DNA from: Chromobacterium vaccinii
GTDB lineage: Bacteria; Pseudomonadota; Gammaproteobacteria; Burkholderiales; Chromobacteriaceae
Assembly (NCBI RefSeq): GCF_000971335.1
Contig: NZ_JZJL01000040.1
Span: forward strand, 1-48,525
Direction of reading: 5' to 3'
Length of the DNA: 48,525 nucleotides
Shown piece after piece: positions 28,484-36,984 of this stretch. Each line of letters opens with the position of its first letter. Within the stretch, counting starts at the first letter, position 1. A program made the translations under genes and the position numbers. Below the pieces are notes generated by a model. It did not search any database, was not told the origin of the DNA, and saw nothing but the letters and a program-made list of their open reading frames with translations.

Positions 28484-29011
28484 TCACAAGCGCCCTCCGA
28501 TCCACAGCGCGATACCATCCCACAGAGCAAGGCCTGGCGCATCAGTAAAGACAATCAGCTGGTACTTGATACCTGCAGCGTCAAGAGCATCCATGAGACG
28601 TCGCATGTCAGGTGTCTCGGGGCCGCTGAGCTCAATGCCTATCGTGGTATTTGACATGCCGCCAAACCATGTAATTTCAACGCCTCCAGCCTTCAAAGCC
28701 TCACAAAACTGTGCGTGATACATGGCGGGTTCAGCCTCATGGCGGTTGTGTGCAACAAACACCTTGAAGGGCCCTCCCTCCAGTAGTTTCGTGGTGATTT
28801 TTTGGGACTGTTTGGGTGTGAGTACTCGAGCTTGTAGAGGCGCTAGTACTCGATTGCTTATGATTCGGTTGGCAATTGGGGCGATTGCTGCTATGCAGCC
28901 ACTGATAACGGCTGTCTTAGTCCAGCCATATCCGCCAGCCAGTGCTGAGATTGACGCAGATATGACAGCAGTAGCAAACGCAACGCGGTCTAAGAGTTGG
29001 ATTTTGTCCAT
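28484..29011 (-). CDS. unknown cargo protein with two N-terminal membrane segments
   Basis: Not recognised. The start is set at 29011 (MDKIQLLDR) because AGGGG precedes it; the open frame continues to 29209 but there overlaps a segment repeated elsewhere. The 175-aa product has a hydrophobic stretch around residues 9-28, a second around 34-55, then a soluble domain with the pattern VFVAHNR ... FCEALKAGGVEITW and LDAAGIKYQLIVFTD. This suggests an inner-membrane-anchored protein with a cytosolic alpha/beta domain. It sits between the 153-aa gene and the repeated terminator block. The second element carries an unrelated DUF2726-like gene at the same place, so this looks like exchangeable cargo. 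Confidence 0.6.
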   Translation of the reverse strand: MDKIQLLDRVAFATAVISASISALAGGYGWTKTAVISGCIAAIAPIANRIISNRVLAPLQARVLTPKQSQKITTKLLEGGPFKVFVAHNRHEAEPAMYHAQFCEALKAGGVEITWFGGMSNTTIGIELSGPETPDMRRLMDALDAAGIKYQLIVFTDAPGLALWDGIALWIGGRL

Positions 29012-29088
29012 AGAACCCCTAGTAAACGGTGGGTGTGCCTGAATGCTAATGGAAGGTGGCATGTACGCGATAGTCATCGCCGCCGCCC

Positions 29089-29262
29089 CAGCCCCCCTGC
29101 TCCGCGCCGTGATCCGGTTCCGTTGCGTGCCGTCGAGCGGGATACTTGCGGATGACAATGGAATTTTTTGAGGATAAAAATAGGGCAAAAACAGCTGCTC
29201 TTCGATCAAAATGAGAAAAAAGACGGGTATTACCAGTCACCCGTCTAGGCCGCTTCGCGGCC
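29089..29262. repeat. cargo-boundary repeat, left copy
   Basis: This segment is homologous to 41463-41635, including the paired terminator hairpins at its right end. On the left copy it lies upstream of the 175-aa gene; on the right copy its first part encodes the C-terminus of the DUF2726-like protein. It marks one edge of the segment that differs between the two elements. Confidence 0.75.
29215..29262 (-). terminator. rho-independent terminator, minus strand
   Basis: AGACGGGT at 29221 pairs with ACCCGTCT at 29239-29246. On the minus strand the stem is followed by a run of six T. A second hairpin, GGCCGC-TTC-GCGGCC, lies at 29248-29262. It ends transcription of the 252-aa gene. The same pair is found at 41593-41635. 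Confidence 0.8.
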
Positions 29263-29275
29263 TTGTGGGACGTTA

Positions 29276-30034
29276 CTAGCCAGTCAGTTGAGGCAAGCTA
29301 CTTGGCAGCACTCCACCAGCTTTTCGATATTCAAGGTAACGATTCATGACAGACCACGAACGGGCCACTACCTCATTCGTAATGTCACCGGGGGTGTGGC
29401 TGGGCTCACCGTGTCGAGGCGCTTTTGAATGGTCAGTGATGTACTTTAGATACGTGGCATCAATGCGCAAAGCATCACACATGGCCGCCCAAGCAGCCTT
29501 GTCTTTACCCTTCCCTGGCGTAATGAGGTTTCGAATTCTCTCAATAGCTCTCGCGCAATTCACTAAAGATTTATGAGGAAGCGTGATTGATTGAATTAAA
29601 TCATTAAATGCCATAAAAAGGTTTGGGCTTAGCAAAGCCATGCTGAGAATTTCGTCAAACCCCTCTGATAAATTGTAAGCCGAACAAAGTGAAGGCAATC
29701 TAAGGTCATTAAATAAGAGAGGGATTGATGTTCCGTCAGGCCTGATTAATGTATGAAGATGCACTGAAAGCCCGCTTCCCATTGCAAATGCAACCACATC
29801 GACAGAAGCTCGGCTCAGATCAAAAGCTCTCATGTAAATATGAGGGAGTAAGTCTTCACTCCATCGATTCAGCTCGCAAGTAATGTCGATTTGAGAGTTT
29901 AAAACTTTAATCTTAAATGCCATGGTTAGATCAATGTCAGGGCTGTCCCAGTTCACTACCGGATCATGGTCCACGGAAATGTTGACTGCATTCGCCTGCA
30001 ATACGTGACCGAGAAGATGAATAGTAGTTTGCAT
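29276..30034 (-). CDS. unknown 252-aa prophage cargo protein
   Basis: Not recognised. ATG at 30034 has GGAGGG shortly upstream. The product seems soluble, with no signal peptide, and has a predicted mixed fold. The C-terminal 60 residues (TPGKGKDKAAWAAMCDALRIDATYLKYI ... NRYLEYRKAGG) are basic and helical and might bind nucleic acid or a partner. The gene is visibly more AT-rich than its surroundings, a sign of separate origin. It is isolated between two terminators, so it must have its own promoter in the 30035-30075 stretch. Independently transcribed cargo genes of inoviruses often act in host interaction or exclusion of other phages; here that is only a possibility. Confidence 0.6.
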   Translation of the reverse strand: MQTTIHLLGHVLQANAVNISVDHDPVVNWDSPDIDLTMAFKIKVLNSQIDITCELNRWSEDLLPHIYMRAFDLSRASVDVVAFAMGSGLSVHLHTLIRPDGTSIPLLFNDLRLPSLCSAYNLSEGFDEILSMALLSPNLFMAFNDLIQSITLPHKSLVNCARAIERIRNLITPGKGKDKAAWAAMCDALRIDATYLKYITDHSKAPRHGEPSHTPGDITNEVVARSWSVMNRYLEYRKAGGVLPSSLPQLTG

Positions 30035-30075
30035 GCGACCCTCCCTTGTGATGCAAGCTCGTTATCGTAATAGTT

Positions 30076-30104
30076 AAAAACCCGCCGAGGCGGGTCTTTT
30101 TTTT
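30076..30104. terminator. bidirectional rho-independent terminator
   Basis: The stem CCCGCC-GA-GGCGGG (30081-30094) is flanked by T-runs in both directions: TCTTTTTTTT on plus and TTTTTAAC on minus. On the minus strand it ends the lipase gene. A similar stem without good T-runs is at 41962-41978. Confidence 0.8.
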
Positions 30105-30117
30105 CATGCAATGCTGG

Positions 30118-31692
30118 CTAGACAATAGCGCCCTGCCCTGTTGTCGGGCTCTGCGCCAGGATAGTGTCCTTGTGCAAGAAAATCTCCCTGGGCTCGTACA
30201 GCGCGCAGGGCCAGCCGGAGAAGTGGGCCACAGAGTCGTGCACGTGATCCTTCAGGAACGTCGCCACGGCATCCGGCACTGGCACCTTGCTGTCCCAGGC
30301 GGCCAGAATCAGTTTTTCATAATCCGTAGGGGCGCGCGGCGTCCGTTCCTGGCCGCTGCTTTCGTCGTAGGGGGCGCGCATGAACTCAACGCGCCGGATC
30401 AACCGCTTTTGCTCCGTGACAAGCTGCTTGCCTTGTTCGGTCGCATCCTCGGGCACCGTGTCCTTCCATTGCCGGTTGTCACTAAATTTGACTTGCGGCT
30501 TTGTGGCCGGCGCAGCCTGGCAGGCGGCACAGTCTGCCTTGGCCTCCAGGCCGGAAATCAGCGCAATCATGTCGTTGCGCCTGGCCAGCTCGCCCCGCCA
30601 TCGGAACAAGGGGGTGCGGTGCGCCTGGATCTGACTGATCAAGTCCCCGCCTGAGCTCGTAAGCGCTTCCCGGTATGCGAGATATGAATCTACGCATGAG
30701 TCATCGCTCAGATAAAATTCAGACCGTACTTTTGGATCTATTTCTTTTAAAGAGAGCAGCGGCACCCCTGCCTTAATTGCCTCAAGATACATTTCCCTTA
30801 ACGGGATTTTAGCCAAATCATTACTTCGGCCTTGCTCGTTTGGGTAATAGCCACCGCCCACGTCGGAATGCACGCCCGGATAAACGACTTCCTCGCTATT
30901 GTTGGGATACGCGCCATCATGCGCGATGGAGTCCAGGGGGAAAGCCCGCCTCACCTCATGCGCCGACACCAAATGCACGCAGCGCTTCACCTGGGGCGGA
31001 ATGCGCAAATCGGATGCCCAGCCGGCATGCAGACCCGGCCCACCCACTGAAGCGACCGTATCGAATATGCCCAGGAAGTTAATTTCTAGCGGAACCCACT
31101 TGCCGAAATGAGATTTCCATTCAATGGAGTCATCATCCAGTATCCGGCATTGCTCTTTGAGCAAGAGAAGCACAAATGCGCGTGCCAGAGTGGCACCGCG
31201 CGAAAAGCCAAACACATCCACCTGAATAACCGGGATGTGTTTCATGGCACCATCGCCATATTTAATATCAAGAATGTCTTTCATGGCTCGCAAGCCATGT
31301 TCCAGGCGCATTTCGCCGCCCTTGCCAAATGCCAGGCCCAGCTTGCCACCCTTATCTTCTCCCACGCCAGAAAATTCAGAACGAAAGCTTGTGCCAACGC
31401 CAGGAACATAAACACGAAAAGCATCCTGGCTTTTGTCGTCTATATTCGCAAGGTACAGCCTCCCAATATTGGATATGGCCTGTTTCTCGGGTGGTTTCGC
31501 TTGCTGGTCGTATAGGTTGTTTCCGGTGCCGTCAAAATAAATACTAATCTTGACGCATAATCGGCACCGGATTCTGTCCATTATGCTTTTGCATTCGCCA
31601 CGCTCTTTTTCGTAACGATCTATCCTGGCCTTTTTTGCCGCTTCATTCAGGATATTATCTTCGATGTAATTTCCAGATTGCCGCAAGCTCAT
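30118..31692 (-). CDS. Tle1-like phospholipase/lipase (DUF2235)
   Basis: This 524-aa alpha/beta-hydrolase of the DUF2235 family includes the type VI secretion lipase effectors Tle1. Motifs are IYFDGTGNN (about 50-60), the nucleophile elbow GFSRGA with Ser164, and YPGVHSDVGGGY around 265-275, which carries the acid/histidine region. These match the family signature. There is no signal peptide, in line with delivery by a secretion system. The DUF3304-type lipoprotein gene lies 9 bp upstream in the same operon and is probably the immunity partner. The C-terminal 100 residues are variable. The protein has no role in filamentous phage assembly, so it is cargo. Enzyme activity is inferred from motifs; whether it is a T6SS substrate is unproven because no T6SS gene is in the window. 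Confidence 0.82.
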   Translation of the reverse strand: MSLRQSGNYIEDNILNEAAKKARIDRYEKERGECKSIMDRIRCRLCVKISIYFDGTGNNLYDQQAKPPEKQAISNIGRLYLANIDDKSQDAFRVYVPGVGTSFRSEFSGVGEDKGGKLGLAFGKGGEMRLEHGLRAMKDILDIKYGDGAMKHIPVIQVDVFGFSRGATLARAFVLLLLKEQCRILDDDSIEWKSHFGKWVPLEINFLGIFDTVASVGGPGLHAGWASDLRIPPQVKRCVHLVSAHEVRRAFPLDSIAHDGAYPNNSEEVVYPGVHSDVGGGYYPNEQGRSNDLAKIPLREMYLEAIKAGVPLLSLKEIDPKVRSEFYLSDDSCVDSYLAYREALTSSGGDLISQIQAHRTPLFRWRGELARRNDMIALISGLEAKADCAACQAAPATKPQVKFSDNRQWKDTVPEDATEQGKQLVTEQKRLIRRVEFMRAPYDESSGQERTPRAPTDYEKLILAAWDSKVPVPDAVATFLKDHVHDSVAHFSGWPCALYEPREIFLHKDTILAQSPTTGQGAIV

Positions 31693-31701
31693 TAAAGATC
31701 C

Positions 31702-32220
31702 TTATTTTTTATCGCAATCAAACCCGCCAACGGAATACGCCAAATCCACCGTATTCAAATCTCTAAAAATCACACAAAGCGCGGTCTCTTGCTTGAAGCG
31801 ATCCGGGCTATCAAGCGGGAAGCGCGGCGGGAATTTGGCCATCACCTCATGTCTTTCATCGGGAAGAATCAGCTTGCCTGGCGTATAAGTGCCATTTTTA
31901 TTGGCGACTCCGGGCTCTTCCTCTCGGCCCCATGTCCAGGCCACTCGAACCGGCTTGCGCCAGTCGGTCACGCCTGAATAGCAGCAGACCGACGAGTTCC
32001 CCCCGCGTGGCGAGCCATCCTCATAGCGTTTTCCAATATTTGCCGCCCAATATTTGCCGACATAGGCCTGGGAAACATAGCGATCCGTATGGTTGACCAG
32101 GACAATGCCCAAGGCCCTAGCATCATCGGTAAAGACGTCATCCTGTTGCGAAGTGGCGGCAGTGCTGCAACCGGCCAGCAGCAGGCACGCCAGGGCCATG
32201 AATCTACTCAAATCCCGCAT
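31702..32220 (-). CDS. DUF3304-type lipoprotein, probable lipase immunity protein
   Basis: This 172-aa protein has an N-terminal lipoprotein signal: charged MRDLSR, a hydrophobic core and the lipobox LLAGC (Cys18), so it should be lipid-anchored in the periplasm. The mature part has LVNHTDRYVSQAYVGKYWAAN and SSVCCYSGVTDWRKPVRVAWTW, the pattern of DUF3304 proteins commonly encoded beside DUF2235 lipases. The periplasm is where Tle-type lipases attack, so an immunity function fits. GGAGA precedes the ATG. It is the first gene of the pair and lies downstream of the prophage secretin gene after a 393-bp gap. Confidence 0.8.
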   Translation of the reverse strand: MRDLSRFMALACLLLAGCSTAATSQQDDVFTDDARALGIVLVNHTDRYVSQAYVGKYWAANIGKRYEDGSPRGGNSSVCCYSGVTDWRKPVRVAWTWGREEEPGVANKNGTYTPGKLILPDERHEVMAKFPPRFPLDSPDRFKQETALCVIFRDLNTVDLAYSVGGFDCDKK

Positions 32221-32613
32221 GCGTTTCTCCGTGAAATTTCAGGAAATGCTAAACCAAGTCCGCACAAACTGTCTGCTGACCGTTGGTGTGGATCTCGTCC
32301 AAGGGAAGTCAAAAGCGCCCTCGCCGGGCGGCATGCCCCGGGGATGTTTGGCAAGCCAACATCCCCCGGCCTTGCCGTGGAGGGTCTTTACGTGGGCAGG
32401 CCCGTCAATAACGCAAATCCTCACCCGTTCGGTGCTCGCCTATGGCTGTGCTCCGCGTGCGGCTTCCGGTTTGGATATTGACAGGCAGGAGAGGTTCTAA
32501 CGCGCGCTTCGGCGCGACGATGTGGGGCATGCCCGCTCGATGTGGCCCGGCGGCTTCCCGCCCCGCAGTCCGTCCGTCCTCGCTGCCGCTGCGGGCGGGC
32601 GGCTGCTGGGCGC
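32221..32613. other. hairpin-rich intergenic region, candidate phage origin or packaging signal
   Basis: No supported gene in 393 bp. Several strong dyads stand out: CCGGGGATGTTTGGC facing GCCAACATCCCCCGG across 32337-32369, GCCC-TCGCC-GGGC just before it, and CGCGC-TTCG-GCGCG at 32503-32516. Inovirus genomes keep the nick site, complementary-strand origin and packaging hairpin in one non-coding stretch like this. It may also terminate the secretin transcript and hold the promoter for the DUF3304-lipase pair. The exact nick site could not be identified. Confidence 0.5.
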
Positions 32614-33858
32614 TTATCCGCCCCGGCCTTGCGTGCTGACCTGCAACAGCATCACGATTTCGCTCGCGCTGGCATCCGACGACGCGCTGTCCAGGGCGCG
32701 CGGCAGGAAGCTGAAACCCTTGCGCCTGCCCCCCTCCTTGTTCTGCTGCAGGCCGCCCAGGAACACCATTTCGCCATCCGCCACCGCGACCGAGGTCGAC
32801 AGTTCGCGCTTGGTCAGCGTCGGGCTGTTGTCCACCCCGGTTTCTGTCTTGGCAAAGTCGCTGATCTGCTGGCGTACCCGCATATCGACACCACCAGGGC
32901 GAACATTCGGCGTCAGGTCGAAGATGACGCCCGAAGAGCGGTATTCAATCGACTGAACCGGGGTGCTGCCGCCGTTCGGGTACGAGATTGACGACACTGT
33001 GGGCACGTCCTGGCCGACCGACAAATGCGCCACCTGGCCGGAGTTGACCAGGAGCCGGCTATTGGTCACCACCTTGAACCGGCTATCGCCGGCCAAGGCG
33101 CTGAACACGGCGTCAACCGTGCCAGACTTGAAGCGGATGAAGCTGTCTTGCTGGCTGGCTGTGGTGTTCAGCCCTACCGATAGCTTGCCGCCCAGGACAG
33201 ACAGCAGCAGGTCGAAAGCGCTGCCCTCCTTTCGTCCGGTGTTCACCTCGTACACCAGGCTACGGACCATTACCTGTCCTGTCGGCGTGTCCAGCTGCGG
33301 CAGGATCTGCTTGAGCCGCTGGATGTCGGTCTTGTCGCCCTGGAACAGCAGGACATCAGAGCCGGCCTTGTCGAGCAGCGCCGCGGCTGAGCCTTGGGGC
33401 GCCGGTTTGTCCGAGCGCTGTTCAGGCGGCACGGCAATGGTGCGATTGGCCGCGAACGAGCCTTTGACGAACGGCCCCAGCAGATCCGCCAGATAGCTGA
33501 CGTCGCGATATTTGGGCCGGTAGACAAACACCTCGCCCGCCAGCGCCTGGGCCTCCGGCTTGGCCTGGACAAAGTCGATGCCGGCGCGGCTGTCTACCTG
33601 ATAGCCCAGGCTGTCCATGAACGCGCGCCAGAAGGCCCGCAAATCGCCTTTGCCGTCGAAGCGGAACGACACGACGCGGGTATCCTGCAACACCTTGGGA
33701 TCGAGCACGTAGCCCGACTTCAAGGCATCCGTGTAGACCAGCTGAACGACCTGGGAGACCGGCACCCCTTGAAAGTCGAATTTGACCGCCTTCGCCGGCA
33801 GATCCGCCGCGCGCGTCACGCTGGCCAAGAGGATGAAGAAGGCAAACAGGTATTTCAT
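32614..33858 (-). CDS. pIV-like secretin for phage export
   Basis: This 414-aa outer-membrane secretin has a signal peptide (about residues 1-18, FILLASVTRAADL). N-domains (PVSQVVQLVYTDALKSGYVLDP and YLADLLGPFVKG) are followed by a C-terminal secretin domain containing VPTVSSISY, GVIFDLTPNV and the terminal VADGEMVFLGGL motif. The pIV proteins form the outer-membrane channel through which filamentous phage leave the cell. Its start overlaps the zot stop by 4 nt (ATGA), matching the shared export function. Having its own secretin, the phage need not borrow a host type II secretin as CTX-phi does. Confidence 0.92.
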   Translation of the reverse strand: MKYLFAFFILLASVTRAADLPAKAVKFDFQGVPVSQVVQLVYTDALKSGYVLDPKVLQDTRVVSFRFDGKGDLRAFWRAFMDSLGYQVDSRAGIDFVQAKPEAQALAGEVFVYRPKYRDVSYLADLLGPFVKGSFAANRTIAVPPEQRSDKPAPQGSAAALLDKAGSDVLLFQGDKTDIQRLKQILPQLDTPTGQVMVRSLVYEVNTGRKEGSAFDLLLSVLGGKLSVGLNTTASQQDSFIRFKSGTVDAVFSALAGDSRFKVVTNSRLLVNSGQVAHLSVGQDVPTVSSISYPNGGSTPVQSIEYRSSGVIFDLTPNVRPGGVDMRVRQQISDFAKTETGVDNSPTLTKRELSTSVAVADGEMVFLGGLQQNKEGGRRKGFSFLPRALDSASSDASASEIVMLLQVSTQGRGG

Positions 33859-34928
33859 TTTTTCGACTCGCCGACAAGTGAAGAGGAAACCCCGCCAGTC
33901 CAGCGGGTGACGCGCTGGCCATCAATCGTGCCGATCATGGCCATGCCGTCGTTGTTGAAGACCGAGGGAGACTCAACGCGCAGATGGCCGGCACCATTCG
34001 CCACGACCACCCAGGCGGTGCCGTTGCTCTCGTAACGGCCCACCACGCGCCAGGCGTCGGAATAGCCCGGACTCGCAGGCGCAGCGGGTGCGGCGGGCGC
34101 AGTGCCTGGTGCAGAAGGCCTGCCAGGATCTGCGGGCGCAGCAGTGGCCTCGTCCTTCGGCTTCGGGTGGAAGAACAGCCAGGTGTAGCGCGCCGACATG
34201 CCTGCCGTCAGCACCATGCCGCCCACCAGCGCCCACAGCTTTTTACTCGCCAGGATGTTTTGCCGAGCGTCGGCATTGACGGTCTTGCCCTGGGCACCGT
34301 CCTTGAACGACTGGTACAGCGGGAAGATTTCCGGCTTGTACTTCTTGACCCAGGTTCCGGTCGAGGTTTTGCCGTTCTGCTTCCACCCCTCATACATATT
34401 GATGCTGTAGACCTGGCCCAGCCCCAGGGACACTTTCTTATGGGTGCGAAAGCTGAAGGCCACCACATTTTTGACGAAGCGGTGCAGTGTGCCCATGTCC
34501 TGGATCATTAGCACCAGGTCGCAGGCCACGCCAGTTTCCGGGTGGGTGAAATGGCCGTGTTCCAGGAAGAAGGACTTGTGTTCCTTCAGCAGCTTGCAGT
34601 CCGTGCCCCAGAAGCGCCAGGCCTCATCGACGCATACCAGGTCGCCCGGCTGCACCACGGTGTCGGTGTGGGCCGACTTGGCGTCGTCGTAGTACGGAAA
34701 GAAGTCCGTCCGGAACACGTCCTCGTTGGTGACATGGCTCACCTCGCCCAGCTGCTCAGGCTTGAGCTTGCGCTTGTCAGCCAGGTAGGCGCGGATGCGC
34801 TCATTGTTGATGCCGTCCACGTTGGTGACGACGCGGCGGCCCTGGGCGATCGCGTCCAGGATCACCGAGGAGACGACCTCATAACTTTTGCCCGATCGCA
34901 TCAGGCCGGTATAGACATTGATTGGCAT
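33855..34928 (-). CDS. zot: Zot/pI assembly ATPase
   Basis: This 357-aa inner-membrane ATPase drives filamentous phage assembly. Walker A is GLMRSGKS (8-15) and Walker B is LVCVDEAW (97-104). One membrane segment lies at about 231-253, and a periplasmic Ala/Pro-rich linker and C-terminal domain follow. The start at 34928 (MPINVYTGLMRSGK) is chosen because Walker A must lie near the N-terminus; the open frame upstream overlaps the next gene. It sits between the DUF2523/pVI-like gene and the secretin, the usual order. Confidence 0.95.
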   Translation of the reverse strand: MPINVYTGLMRSGKSYEVVSSVILDAIAQGRRVVTNVDGINNERIRAYLADKRKLKPEQLGEVSHVTNEDVFRTDFFPYYDDAKSAHTDTVVQPGDLVCVDEAWRFWGTDCKLLKEHKSFFLEHGHFTHPETGVACDLVLMIQDMGTLHRFVKNVVAFSFRTHKKVSLGLGQVYSINMYEGWKQNGKTSTGTWVKKYKPEIFPLYQSFKDGAQGKTVNADARQNILASKKLWALVGGMVLTAGMSARYTWLFFHPKPKDEATAAPADPGRPSAPGTAPAAPAAPASPGYSDAWRVVGRYESNGTAWVVVANGAGHLRVESPSVFNNDGMAMIGTIDGQRVTRWTGGVSSSLVGESKK

Positions 34929-34933
34929 GGCGA

Positions 34934-35230
34934 TTACCCGATGATCGGAATGCGGCGGATGATGAAGCGGATCGCGGCGGCGCTGACCACCGCCGGGAAG
35001 CCGATAGAGAAGGCGCACAGATCCAGGAAGTACCAAGTCCCGGACGTCAGCGTGACCAGGCTGGACGACACGCCGTAGCCGTTGGGTAGCAACGACTCAA
35101 TGACCGGGACGAACTCATGCACGACGAAGAACATCGCGAAGAAGGTCACGAATTTGACGATGATGCTGCGCACCAGGAACGCCAGCGCGGTATTGAGCGC
35201 GGAAACCAGAATGCCGAAAAGTGGAGCCAT
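34934..35230 (-). CDS. DUF2523/pVI-like minor coat protein
   Basis: This 98-aa, very hydrophobic protein has three probable membrane segments (about 5-25, 27-45 and 70-90) and a short basic tail (FIIRRIPIIG). DUF2523-type proteins sit between the pIII-like and Zot genes of inoviruses and correspond to pVI, which caps the virion end with pIII. The gene ends 5 bp before the zot start and begins 7 bp after the pIII-like stop. Confidence 0.85.
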   Translation of the reverse strand: MAPLFGILVSALNTALAFLVRSIIVKFVTFFAMFFVVHEFVPVIESLLPNGYGVSSSLVTLTSGTWYFLDLCAFSIGFPAVVSAAAIRFIIRRIPIIG

Positions 35231-35237
35231 GGCGACC

Positions 35238-36824
35238 TCAAGCGGAAAGGATAATGAACAGCGCGACCAGCATCCAAACGACAGACATCGTGGAGAAGAT
35301 CGCCGCGCGGTTCTCCTCGGCCAGGTCGCAGTGCGTAGTCATCTGGATGGATTGGCCGAACAGATCAAACACCGGCTTGGGGCACTCGCCTGAATGGTTC
35401 GGCATGCGGAAGTTGCGCAGCTCCGGGAACAGGTTCAGCAGCGGCCGCAGGATCTCGGCGGCAGACGGGATGTTCTCCAGGCCCGGCACGCCTACGCCCG
35501 GATCTGGCCCCAAGTCGGGTTTCGAGCTGGGTTCTGGATTCGGCTTGGGATCCGGCGTGGGGTTGGGATTCGGGGTGGGCGTCGGCGGCGTCAGCGGGAT
35601 GGGATTCGGCGAGATCGGCACCGGCTGGCCAGGCGCTCGGGACGGCGTGCTATTGATCATGTCGCCCCAGGTCGGGCGGATATCCGCGTTCTCGGCGCGC
35701 ATCTTGGCGATGTCCTCCGCCGTGATGGGATCGGTCGCCGAGTATGGCAGGCCATCGTAGCCAGGCTTGCCGGCAGCCTGCTGCCAGAGGCGATTCGCCA
35801 GCTGGGCAATCAATGCATCCGGTACCGGCTGTTTCAGATCCTCGTCCGTCAGCGACTTGACGACATCTTCAAGCGTGCCCGTGGTCGATGTGGGCGGTTT
35901 GTACGCCTCGTTAGGCATGAGATAGACCGTACCGCCATCGAATTGAGTCGGCCCGCCCCGGTCGTACTCAAACCGATAGATGCCGTACCAACGTTTACTT
36001 GGCGATGGATTCCATGGGCCAGGCCAACCAGGCGGCGCGGGCTGATCCTCCAGCTGATAATCAATCGGCTTCAGCCAGGTCACGCGGCAGTTGTTCCGGT
36101 TGTAGCTGGGCTTGCATAGCGTGCTGAGCAAATTCGCCTGATACTGCTGCGTGGCATCGGCCCCTGACATCACGAACAAGGCTTGATTGGCGGAGCCGAC
36201 GGCCTTGGTCCAGAGCGGGAACTCCGGACCCGCTTCGGGCAGGGCGGCGCAATCGGAGCTGAGCGAAGCATTGCATAGCGGGCTGCGGTAAAGCCGAAAA
36301 CTTCCCGCGCCGGGCACCGGCACCGGCTGCGGTTGTGGCGTGGTGGGCGTGTCGGTGGCGGTCGCATGGGACAGCGTCAGCGCGGCCGGCTCCGGCTGGC
36401 CGTTCGGCATCAGCTTGGGCGTTTCCTGGCCATTAGGCCCGGGCACCGTGGCGGATTCCTGCGTGAGCTTGTACGCGCCCCAGGCGATGGCACCCACGGC
36501 GGCCACCGCTCCCACGCCCAGGGCGCAGGTCAGCCACACCGGCGCGCCGGCGACGGCGGCAATCGTCGTCACCGCAGTGCTGGCCCACATGGCATCGTTC
36601 GCCGCATTGCCTACATAGGTCATGGTGCGTGCGAACACGGCGTCATTGGCGGCGTACATCACGCCCCGGCGCTCCAGGTTCATCACAATGGCCTTGCCTA
36701 TCGCCCGGTTTACCACCCCTTCAAACACCGGCGCCAGCGCCAGGGCGGGACTGGCGTAAACCTGCTGCTGGAACAGCACCGACGTCAGCGAAAAAATCAG
36801 CACGATCCGCTTCCACAGTTTCAT
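35238..36824 (-). CDS. pIII-like adsorption protein
   Basis: This 528-aa virion tip protein has an N-terminal signal peptide (MKLWKRIVLIFSLTSVLF ... VYA), followed by an Ala-rich hydrophobic part (about 90-120) and a receptor-binding region with paired Cys. A long Pro-rich spacer (PTPTPNPNPTPDPKPNP, around nt 35480-35650) precedes a short C-terminal domain with Cys (GECPKP ... THCD). A final membrane anchor (MSVVWMLVALFIILS) ends the protein. This is the layout of inovirus pIII/CTX-phi OrfU-type proteins, which bind pilus and Tol receptors. The start at 36824 was chosen for the signal peptide; the frame stays open to 36920. The host receptor cannot be deduced. Confidence 0.85.
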   Translation of the reverse strand: MKLWKRIVLIFSLTSVLFQQQVYASPALALAPVFEGVVNRAIGKAIVMNLERRGVMYAANDAVFARTMTYVGNAANDAMWASTAVTTIAAVAGAPVWLTCALGVGAVAAVGAIAWGAYKLTQESATVPGPNGQETPKLMPNGQPEPAALTLSHATATDTPTTPQPQPVPVPGAGSFRLYRSPLCNASLSSDCAALPEAGPEFPLWTKAVGSANQALFVMSGADATQQYQANLLSTLCKPSYNRNNCRVTWLKPIDYQLEDQPAPPGWPGPWNPSPSKRWYGIYRFEYDRGGPTQFDGGTVYLMPNEAYKPPTSTTGTLEDVVKSLTDEDLKQPVPDALIAQLANRLWQQAAGKPGYDGLPYSATDPITAEDIAKMRAENADIRPTWGDMINSTPSRAPGQPVPISPNPIPLTPPTPTPNPNPTPDPKPNPEPSSKPDLGPDPGVGVPGLENIPSAAEILRPLLNLFPELRNFRMPNHSGECPKPVFDLFGQSIQMTTHCDLAEENRAAIFSTMSVVWMLVALFIILSA

Positions 36825-36825
36825 A

Positions 36826-36915
36826 TCAGTGCCCCCGCAATCCCTGGACGACGACAAAGCCGCAGACCATGCCGAACGCAAAAATAAACAGATACCAAAG
36901 CGCATTGATCGACAT
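36826..36915 (-). CDS. 29-aa hydrophobic virion protein (pVII/pIX-like)
   Basis: A short frame reads MSINALWYLFIFAFGMVCGF and ends VVVQGLRGH: one membrane helix with a small basic tail, the size class of filamentous phage pVII/pIX. GAGG lies a few nt upstream. It fills exactly the space between the major coat gene and the pIII-like gene, its stop lying one base before the pIII-like start codon. Short length is the main doubt. Confidence 0.7.
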   Translation of the reverse strand: MSINALWYLFIFAFGMVCGFVVVQGLRGH

Positions 36916-36984
36916 TCCATCCTCGCGAAAAAAAGGGACGCCGAAGCGCCCCGAAGTCCAACAACTCGTTTTTGACCTGCTGCG

